Assembly (NCBI GenBank): GCA_029775855.1
Contig: JARVJZ010000005.1
Coordinates: 135,817-192,084 of the forward strand
DNA from: Nitrososphaeria archaeon
GTDB lineage: Archaea > Thermoproteota > Nitrososphaeria > Nitrososphaerales > JAAOZN01
Direction of reading: 5' to 3'
DNA: 56,268 nt
The translations under genes and the position numbers were made by a program. Below, in pieces: positions 51,901-56,268 of this stretch. Every line of letters begins with the position of its first letter. Positions within the stretch are counted from its first letter, which is position 1. The notes under the pieces are model-generated. The model saw nothing but the letters and a program-made list of their open reading frames with translations, was not told the origin of the DNA and did no database searches.

Positions 51901-52138
51901 AGCGCGAAGGATACAAGCGCTGCGTAAAGAATTAGGCTACAACCCCACAGCAATATTGAATTCAGCAAAGATCTGTGGGTTGAATGTTGAATGGGAAGAG
52001 GCGCTTAAACCTCTACTTGATAGGTTGGCATACTTGGTAAGAGTTAAGAAAGTAGAAATAGTGAAGGAAGCCGATGCAAGGTTAAGATGGTTTGAATCTG
52101 AAGTAGATGGTGTGCCGATAAAGATAGCTCTAGGGTGA
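48926..52138 (+). CDS. ileS: Isoleucyl-tRNA synthetase
   Basis: The 1070-residue class I enzyme charges tRNA-Ile. It has PHIGH in GPPTLNGEPHIGHVRGR, the CP1 editing domain (WTTMPFTVVTD, then TGSGIVHMSPANGQED), DTWHNSGAAPYA, GIDQTRGWAYTLL and KMSKS in KMSKSLGN, followed by the anticodon-binding helical domain. A zinc-binding set CPGCQTS and CKDCGH/CPKCGG is present. The start is ATG 48926 with CTTTAAAC about 21-28 bases upstream. Overlaps the convergent kinase gene by 9 bases. Confidence 0.96.
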   Translation: MSKVLASEPQNIILPELSSRFAPKSIEESVRKRWEDIGLLKLVKERRRGCKKLGFVEGPPTLNGEPHIGHVRGRIIKDLWFRFMTLKGFDVVFRAGWDTQGLPVELQAEKELGLTGSKSDNLKAVGEEKLVEACKKLIQHYYAKWREADRLLGLSMDYDAAYWTYKDEYIEREWRYLEEACKRGLLGEGFRVVAFCPGCQTSLSHAEVSQSYELVEDPSLYYKVKVRELDAYLVLWTTMPFTVVTDVMVGVKPDAEYCFVLVGGEHWIVGKDRLDELMKELGVKEYQVRGVKKGYELEGLRYIHPLQDFIPAQLELDQNPKAHVVVAEEFVDTTTGSGIVHMSPANGQEDFETAVKRGQPIFNPIDDQAKFTDEAGVFAGMFVRDADAKVCELLREKGALLKLGTIKHQYPLCWRSHHKIVWLARREYFYWIDKLGDLAYEAASKVEYFYEPPRNRFLEIIKEKVPWCISRERVWGTPLPIWVCKDCGHKQGYFSRKAILENAIHLPDGPNFELHRPWIDRVIIRCPKCGGKSEREPFVLDTWHNSGAAPYAALGDEYAELVPVAFLTEGIDQTRGWAYTLLIENVILKGAPEAPYKAFLFQGHVLDEKGNKMSKSLGNIVEAFEALSNYPVDALRFYLMWKASPIDSINFSAEELKRRPYQIISTLYHLHIYYYQNSSYDSYNPASHSLSWFRSRGLLKPTDLWLLSKIQKLKKLVSEAYERGRYHEGLRAIEEFLIDDLSQTYIPMTRTIIWDDRPETVYSRFAVYAVLKEALTTLDILLHPVCPYTTEYLYLKARIGEQESILLESWPEVNEELVNTELEDEYDALRTLVSLANSARMAAKIKRRWPLKKALIFASGVSARAVKRHLNTLLEMVNVKEIELREDSSAAPLIYEVKPRMDLLGRNFREKAFTLASALASKPASEVAEEIKSKGFVEVEVGGVRYRIEKEMVVIDAKPKMGYTYSSKDEVMLFLTVERDKDLMAEGMLRDVARRIQALRKELGYNPTAILNSAKICGLNVEWEEALKPLLDRLAYLVRVKKVEIVKEADARLRWFESEVDGVPIKIALG

Positions 52139-52708
52139 ATACTGGAAATACTTCTGAAGAAGACCCTTTTCAGCTACCTTTGTAAGCCAATCGATCTTAG
52201 GAGCATTCAAAGGAGCCTTACCTAAGATTACCTCCAACACTTCCGCGAAGGTATCTGAAGGGCTTTTATTGGATGTGTCGTGTTCACTAACCTTCTTTAC
52301 ACCAAACCTCTTAAGCGCTTCAGCAGCAACCACACCCAGAATCTCAGCTGCAACATTCTCTCTAATCTTATCTTGGCTGTATCCTCTTTCAGCCAATCTT
52401 TTTTCAAGCACCTCTGGCGCACACCTTAAGAGTATAACCAACTCCACTTCACTCTTATTCAAGACAGAGGGTATAAGATGACCGCTCAAGATCATAGGTT
52501 TTCCTACGCTCATAGGTAGCAGAATTCTCCTCAGTTTACTTGTTGAAACCACATACTCTTCACCATCTTTACCTATCACTGCACCCTTTTGAATCGCAAC
52601 CTCGTTAACATCCAGATACTCTACTTGTAGGTGTGAGGATAAAAGGCGTGAAAGGGTCTTCTTACCCGTTCCTGGCGTGCCTACAACCGCTATGATGCCT
52701 TTAATCAT
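52130..52708 (-). CDS. Fap7/AK6-family adenylate kinase-like NTPase
   Basis: The 192-residue protein has the P-loop GTPGTGKKT, LDVNEVAIQKGAVIG, an NMP-binding segment LSGHLIPS and the LID region RCAPEVLEKRLAERGYSQDKIRENVAAEI with its conserved Arg and Asn-Glu pair (ENVAAE). Fap7/AK6 proteins act in the final steps of small-subunit rRNA maturation and have adenylate kinase activity. The start is ATG 52708, and the queT-like gene is 3 bases upstream on the same strand, so the two are cotranscribed. Overlaps ileS by 9 bases. Confidence 0.9.
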   Translation of the reverse strand: MIKGIIAVVGTPGTGKKTLSRLLSSHLQVEYLDVNEVAIQKGAVIGKDGEEYVVSTSKLRRILLPMSVGKPMILSGHLIPSVLNKSEVELVILLRCAPEVLEKRLAERGYSQDKIRENVAAEILGVVAAEALKRFGVKKVSEHDTSNKSPSDTFAEVLEVILGKAPLNAPKIDWLTKVAEKGLLQKYFQYSP

Positions 52709-52711
52709 ACC

Positions 52712-53203
52712 CTACTTTACCATCCGCAACCTAATCGCCTTCACCAGCAGATAACCTATTATGTTTATTGATATTGTGGAGCCTATTAACACACCTACAA
52801 TAGGGATCTCCCACAGCGGTGAATCCAAAGGTATCTGGGCGAGCCAAGTTATATACCCACCTACTATAAGGCTGACTACAATATTGGCAGATGTGCACCC
52901 AAGTAGCCAAGAGCCTTTGAATCTTAGAGAAGCAACACGCATAGCAAGATACGATGCAACAAGATTAGCAACAGTTCCACCAACCACATCCACAACACCA
53001 AAAGGGCTACCCAATGCATTCGCCACCAAGTTCCCTAAAGTCACACCTACAACAACAGGAAAACCCCTAACGATAGATAGCGGAATAAGCGCATCAGCAA
53101 CCCTAACTTGAAAAACACCAAAGCTTATGGGAAGCAGCGCAAGAACACCAATAGCATAGAGCGCAGCAAAGAGCGATGCTTCCGCAAGACTTCTACTTTT
53201 CAC
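52712..53203 (-). CDS. QueT-like ECF/queuosine-precursor-type membrane transporter
   Basis: The 163-residue protein has about five or six TM helices. It opens SLAEASLFAALYAIGVLALL and has GVFQVRVADALIPLSIVRGFP and LGNLVANALGSPFGVVDVVGGTVAN, the pattern of the QueT (COG4708) substrate-binding components that import queuosine-type precursors. The archaeal counterpart would serve the archaeosine/7-deazaguanine pathway. I start it at GTG 53203 rather than GTG 53212, because GGAGGTG (53210-53216) overlaps the latter and stands 6 bases from the former. The leader before it is structured (see 53204-53275). The Fap7-like gene follows by 3 bases. Confidence 0.78.
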   Translation of the reverse strand: MKSRSLAEASLFAALYAIGVLALLPISFGVFQVRVADALIPLSIVRGFPVVVGVTLGNLVANALGSPFGVVDVVGGTVANLVASYLAMRVASLRFKGSWLLGCTSANIVVSLIVGGYITWLAQIPLDSPLWEIPIVGVLIGSTISINIIGYLLVKAIRLRMVK

Positions 53204-53275
53204 ATACACCACCTCCTTACCCGGGGTTTATTAGGCGGAACGGGTGGAGGTGCCCCCACTCACCCGCCTAAGCAG
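53204..53275 (-). ncRNA. Structured 5' leader of the queT-like gene, candidate riboswitch
   Basis: The TATA box at 53293-53301 (minus strand) places the transcript start near 53270-53275, about 70 bases before GTG 53203. The leader contains an 8-bp stem, TTAGGCGG (53271-53264) with CCGCCTAA (53238-53231), enclosing about 25 bases. These include CACCTCC (53252-53246), an exact 7-base complement of the downstream Shine-Dalgarno GGAGGTG (53216-53210). Pairing of the loop with the Shine-Dalgarno would give an H-type pseudoknot that hides the ribosome site, the mechanism of the preQ1-II riboswitch in front of bacterial queT genes. The primary sequence does not match that class. Confidence 0.55.
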
Positions 53276-53292
53276 AGTGGTTAAAGAAGCAT

Positions 53293-53301
53293 CTAAATAA
53301 G
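53293..53301 (-). promoter_or_regulatory. Promoter of the queT-like operon
   Basis: CTTATTTAG on the minus strand just after the sucD stop. A start site about 25-30 bases downstream leaves a leader of about 70 bases, unusual beside the many leaderless genes here. Confidence 0.5.
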
Positions 53302-53308
53302 TGTATTG

Positions 53309-54193
53309 CTACGCTCTGCGTTGGATAGCTTTTTTGAGGAGTATGGGGATCTGTGAAGGCAGTTCTGCTACATTTACGCCGGCGTCGATTAAGGCTGCTC
53401 TCTTCTCCTCTGCTGAGCCTGAGCCTAGTGATATTATGGCGCCTGCGTGCCCCATCCTCTTACCTTTGGGCGCTGATCTACCTGCGATATAAGCTACTAT
53501 TGGCTTCGCTAACCCTTGTCTGCGTATGTATGCTGCAAGCCTTTCTTCTGCATCTCCTCCAATCTCACCTATAACAACTATGGCATCAGTTTCAGGGTCT
53601 GCTTCAAACATCTGAACGACATCAACGAAGCCTAAACCTACCACCGGGTCTCCACCTATGCCTACAGCTGTGCTCTGCCCGAAGCCGCTTCTAGTTAGAG
53701 CCCAAGCTACTTCGTAAGTTAGTGTGCCGCTCCTTGAGACTATACCAACCCTACCTTTCTTAAATAGGTGCGCAGGCATTATCCCAACTTTAGCCACTTC
53801 TGGTGTTATGACCCCTGGGCAGTTCGGGCCTATGATTTTAGCCCCCTTCCTCTCTGCGTGCGCTACTAGGTTTATGGTGTCGTGTATGGGTATTCTTTCG
53901 GTTACTATGATTATCAGCTTTATACCTGCGTCTATCGCCTCATATACCGCTTCCGGCGCCGCTGATGCTGGGACAAAGACTATTGATGTGTTGATTTCTG
54001 GGTGTGATTCTACTGCTTCTGAAACCAAGTCGTAGATAGGCACACCACTAACTGTAGAGCCGCCTCTGTTAGGTGTGACTCCTGCCAGAATCTTTGTGCC
54101 GTAGTTGAGCATAGATGCTGTGTGTGTTGAGCCTTCTCTGCCTGTCGCTCCTTGCACCAACACCCTTGTTTTAGCGTCGATTAGAATCGCCAT
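53309..54193 (-). CDS. sucD: Succinyl-CoA synthetase alpha subunit
   Basis: The 294-residue protein has the CoA-binding Rossmann fold (VLVQGATGREGSTHT), GVTPNRGGS, NCPGVITP, SRSGTLTYEVAW, GIGGDPVVGLGF and the phospho-histidine segment KRMGHAGAII near the C-terminus. With the beta subunit it interconverts succinyl-CoA and succinate with ATP or GTP. The start ATG lies 3 bases after the sucC stop. Confidence 0.95.
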   Translation of the reverse strand: MAILIDAKTRVLVQGATGREGSTHTASMLNYGTKILAGVTPNRGGSTVSGVPIYDLVSEAVESHPEINTSIVFVPASAAPEAVYEAIDAGIKLIIIVTERIPIHDTINLVAHAERKGAKIIGPNCPGVITPEVAKVGIMPAHLFKKGRVGIVSRSGTLTYEVAWALTRSGFGQSTAVGIGGDPVVGLGFVDVVQMFEADPETDAIVVIGEIGGDAEERLAAYIRRQGLAKPIVAYIAGRSAPKGKRMGHAGAIISLGSGSAEEKRAALIDAGVNVAELPSQIPILLKKAIQRRA

Positions 54194-54196
54194 TCA

Positions 54197-55324
54197 TTAA
54201 TCGCCTCTTAACGCTTTTACAGCGGCTTCAGCAGCTTCCTCCATGCTCTCGTAGTATCCTATACCGGCTTCTCTGAGGAGTCTACGCCCCGCTTCCTCAT
54301 TTACACCCACAAGCCTAACCACAATCGGTATGGTTCGGTTAGCTTGTAGAGCGTTTACCAACCCTAATGCGACTTCGTCGCACCTAGTTATGCCGCCTAA
54401 CACATTTACGAGCAGCACCTTGACCCTTTGATTCCTTAAGGCGAGTCTAACAGCCTTCTCAACCGTTTCTGACGATGCTCCTCCGCCTACATCTAGGAAG
54501 CACGCCGGCCTACCTCCATAGTAGGTGACTGTGTCTAGTGTTGCCATAACAAGCCCAGCGCCGTTCCCTATAACACCTATGTCTCCTTCTAGATCAACAT
54601 AGCTGAAGCCCTCTTTTCTCGCTTCTCTTTCAAGCGGATTTAGGTCAAGGCTGCTCTGGGCTAACTCGCTGTGTCTGGGTAGGGCATTATCATCCACTAT
54701 GATTCTAGCATCTAAGGCTATGAGTAAATCATCTTTGCAGAGCGCTAAGGGGTTGCTTTCTAGGAGTTCACAGTCAAGGGATTTGAATAGTTGGTAGAGC
54801 TTAATAGATAAATCAACAAAGCGTATAATCGCTCCGCCCTTAAGCCCTATACCCTTCGCTAAGTGGTAAGCTTGGTACCGCATCAGACCTTTAAGCGGGT
54901 CTATATGCTCCCTAACTAATGTGAAGTCTTTTGATTTAACGAGGTCTTCAAGGTCTATGCCGCCTACCCCACATGCTAAAGCCACCGCTTTCTTTGCTGA
55001 GCGGTCGATGGTGAAACCTAAGTAGAGTTCTTTTTCAGCGTTAATCCACTCTTCTACCAACAGTGATTCTACTTTGAGACCTTTAATTTCGCTTTTGAGC
55101 AGCTTTTCAGCTTGTGCCCTAACTTCTGCTTCGCTGCTGACCTTGACTATGCCTCCGGCCTTTCCTCTGCCCGCAACCGCTACTTGAGCCTTTAGAGCAA
55201 CTGTGCCTCCAATCGCTTTGTAGGCTTCGGCAGCCCCCTCTACATCCTTGACTAAGATATGCTTTGGAACCTTAGCACCAGCAGATGCAAATAATCTTAA
55301 CGCTTCGTATTCCTGAAGATTCAC
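54197..55324 (-). CDS. sucC: Succinyl-CoA synthetase beta subunit
   Basis: The 375-residue protein is the ATP-grasp subunit (residues 1-225; NLQEYEALRLFASAGAKVP, then KAQVAVAGRGKAGGI and the ATP-grasp ESNPLALC). The C-terminal flavodoxin-like domain has GAGLVMATLDTVTYYGG, LDVGGGASSETVEKAV, NVLGGITRCDEVA and GVNEEAGRRLL. Starts at GTG 55324. Forms a unit with sucD. Confidence 0.95.
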   Translation of the reverse strand: MNLQEYEALRLFASAGAKVPKHILVKDVEGAAEAYKAIGGTVALKAQVAVAGRGKAGGIVKVSSEAEVRAQAEKLLKSEIKGLKVESLLVEEWINAEKELYLGFTIDRSAKKAVALACGVGGIDLEDLVKSKDFTLVREHIDPLKGLMRYQAYHLAKGIGLKGGAIIRFVDLSIKLYQLFKSLDCELLESNPLALCKDDLLIALDARIIVDDNALPRHSELAQSSLDLNPLEREARKEGFSYVDLEGDIGVIGNGAGLVMATLDTVTYYGGRPACFLDVGGGASSETVEKAVRLALRNQRVKVLLVNVLGGITRCDEVALGLVNALQANRTIPIVVRLVGVNEEAGRRLLREAGIGYYESMEEAAEAAVKALRGD

Positions 55325-55350
55325 GATAATATATCTGGTATAAGGTCACT

Positions 55351-55358
55351 AATATTTT
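55351..55358 (-). promoter_or_regulatory. TATA box of sucCD
   Basis: AAAATATT on the minus strand, 27-34 bases before GTG 55324. Confidence 0.5.
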
Positions 55359-55423
55359 GTATCTTATTTGGGGTAATGTTTACTTAGAAAAGGATTTAGA
55401 GGAGAGAGGTGTTAAAGCGGGTT

Positions 55424-55810
55424 ATGAGAAGCGCAGTCAAGACCGATAGAGCACCTAAACCAGCTGGTCCTTACTCTCAAGCGATTAGGGCTGGAGACTT
55501 CATCTATGTAGCTGGACAAGGAGGTGTCGACCCATCTACAGGAAAGTTCGTTGAAGGCGGCGTCGAGGAGCAGACCAGACAGACACTTAAAAACATCGAA
55601 GCCATACTTAAAGCTGCCGGCTCAAGCCTTGATGAAGTGGTTAAAGTTTCAGTCTTCTTGAAGGATGTGAAGGACTTCCAGACCATGAACAAGGTTTACG
55701 CAGAATTCTTCAAAGCACCACCTCCAGCCAGAACTACTGTAGGAGTAAGCTTTGTTGTACCTGAGATGCTGGTTGAGATAGATGTAGTAGCTTATTCGCC
55801 GAAGAAGTAG
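55424..55810 (+). CDS. RidA-family enamine/imine deaminase
   Basis: The 128-residue protein hydrolyses reactive 2-aminoacrylate-type intermediates. It has APKPAGPYSQAIRAGDFIYVAGQGG, the central EEQTRQTLKNIEAILKAAGSSLDEVVK and the active-site Arg in PPPARTTVGV plus VEIDVVAYSP, typical of the trimeric YjgF/RidA fold. The frame starts at GTG 55409, which overlaps a GGAGAGAGGTG Shine-Dalgarno, so ATG 55424 fits the family length better. Confidence 0.92.
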   Translation: MRSAVKTDRAPKPAGPYSQAIRAGDFIYVAGQGGVDPSTGKFVEGGVEEQTRQTLKNIEAILKAAGSSLDEVVKVSVFLKDVKDFQTMNKVYAEFFKAPPPARTTVGVSFVVPEMLVEIDVVAYSPKK

Positions 55811-55836
55811 GCTGCTGCCAAGCAGCCCCAAATCTT

Positions 55837-56268
55837 TTATTTCTTGCCTAGGATGAGTTTGCTCCATATTTCTTCGTTTATCCCGCTGCTGCTTCCTTGG
55901 TAAACCACTTTACCTGAGAGTAGCACCATTGTATCTTCAGATACTTGGAGAGCCTTTCTTACGTTTTGGTCAATCAACGCTATAGACACACCATTTTTGT
56001 TCAACTCAATTATTCTTTGATATAGTGTCTCTGAGAGTTTTGGTGAAAGGGCTACTGAGGGCTCATCAAGTATTAGGAGCTTAGGTTTTGTCATTAGGGC
56101 TCTACCTATGGCTAACATCTGTCTTTCACCACCGCTTAGCTTGGCTGCCTTCATACTGCTTCTCTCCTTTAATATGGGAAAGAGGTTGTAGACGTGCTGA
56201 AGATTTTCTTTTACGCTTCTTGGATCTTGAGCGCCCATCTCAAGGTTCTCTTTTACAGTTAGGTTTGG
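55837..56268 (-). CDS. ABC transporter ATP-binding protein (LivF-type), partial
   Basis: The C-terminal 143 residues of an ABC ATPase whose 5' end lies beyond the right edge. It shows the conserved PNLTVKENLE, the ABC signature LSGGERQMLAIGRAL, Walker B LLILDEPS and the D-loop region ALSP; the H-loop position reads IDQN. The ALIDQNVRKAL and DTMVLLSGKVVYQG segments are typical of LivF, the branched-chain amino-acid or urea-type importer ATPase. The Walker A motif is outside the window. Other genes of the transporter, if present, lie to the right. Confidence 0.85.
   Translation of the reverse strand, partial: PNLTVKENLEMGAQDPRSVKENLQHVYNLFPILKERSSMKAAKLSGGERQMLAIGRALMTKPKLLILDEPSVALSPKLSETLYQRIIELNKNGVSIALIDQNVRKALQVSEDTMVLLSGKVVYQGSSSGINEEIWSKLILGKK

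Noticed and set aside
53213-53301. Known preQ1-I, TPP or cobalamin riboswitch in front of the queT-like gene
   Set aside because: None of the conserved cores of those classes can be seen; only the loop to Shine-Dalgarno design resembles preQ1-II.
1-56268. cas genes, integrases, transposases or prophage modules
   Set aside because: I looked through all open frames on both strands and found none; apart from the CRISPR array the window looks like stable chromosome.

Overview
The window reads as a piece of chromosome from a thermophilic archaeon of the Thermoproteota (TACK) side, most like the Aigarchaeota/Nitrososphaeria branch. The reasons are: ESCRT-III/Vps4-type division genes (CdvB and CdvC) together with a eukaryote-like histone; transcription factor E, MBF1, small RFC subunit, archaeal NAC and PAC2 proteins; an archaeal-type IleRS and Trm56; and a Sulfolobus-like 24-bp CRISPR repeat ending in ATTGAAAG. 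Many genes start with TTG or GTG and have a TATA box 24-31 bases before the start codon, so leaderless mRNAs look common. I used this to choose several starts. The species assignment is inference.

Layout. 1-5877: the distal part of one very long CRISPR array, transcribed left to right, without leader or cas genes in view. 5878-6241: an apparently decayed small membrane ORF. 6242-9709: an iron/oxidative-stress pair (ferritin-VIT1 fusion, OsmC), a geranylgeranyl-reductase-like flavoprotein and a zinc-ribbon membrane protein. 9783-15480: dTMP kinase, HD phosphohydrolase, endonuclease III, an HpcH-type aldolase, a D-2-hydroxyacid dehydrogenase and a double winged-helix protein. 15553-20062: a 7-TM protein and an information-processing block (NAC, PUA protein, MBF1, HflX, Trm56, TFE, initiator tRNA). 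20306-24732: two radical SAM proteins, a small conserved protein and CorA. 24762-28423: hemerythrin-like protein, IscS-like and IscU-like proteins, ProC and a small unknown. 28450-34027: a GT-C membrane glycosyltransferase and a four-gene molybdenum hydroxylase operon. 34060-36973: HisRS, RFC small subunit, peroxiredoxin.

37171-41277 is an operon of a roughly 10-TM protein with repeated hairpins followed by two TrpB2-type PLP proteins. The second has all key residues; the first has lost the PLP phosphate loop and the catalytic Glu. 41274-48882 holds TatD, histone, a DMT transporter, PAC2, CdvC, CdvB, a second ESCRT-III, a TrmB-type regulator and a phosphoesterase. 48926-56268 holds IleRS, a Fap7-like kinase, a QueT-like transporter, succinyl-CoA synthetase, RidA and the end of a LivF-type ABC ATPase gene.

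The best leads are: (1) a structured leader before the queT-like gene, whose hairpin carries a 7-base complement to the gene's own Shine-Dalgarno, like a preQ1-class switch; (2) the membrane protein plus active/inactive TrpB2 pair; (3) an IscS-like protein that lacks the PLP-lysine, next to an IscU with an extra MIP18-like domain; (4) an initiator tRNA with a 16-nt insertion in the D-loop; (5) a terminator-shaped last spacer in the CRISPR array.
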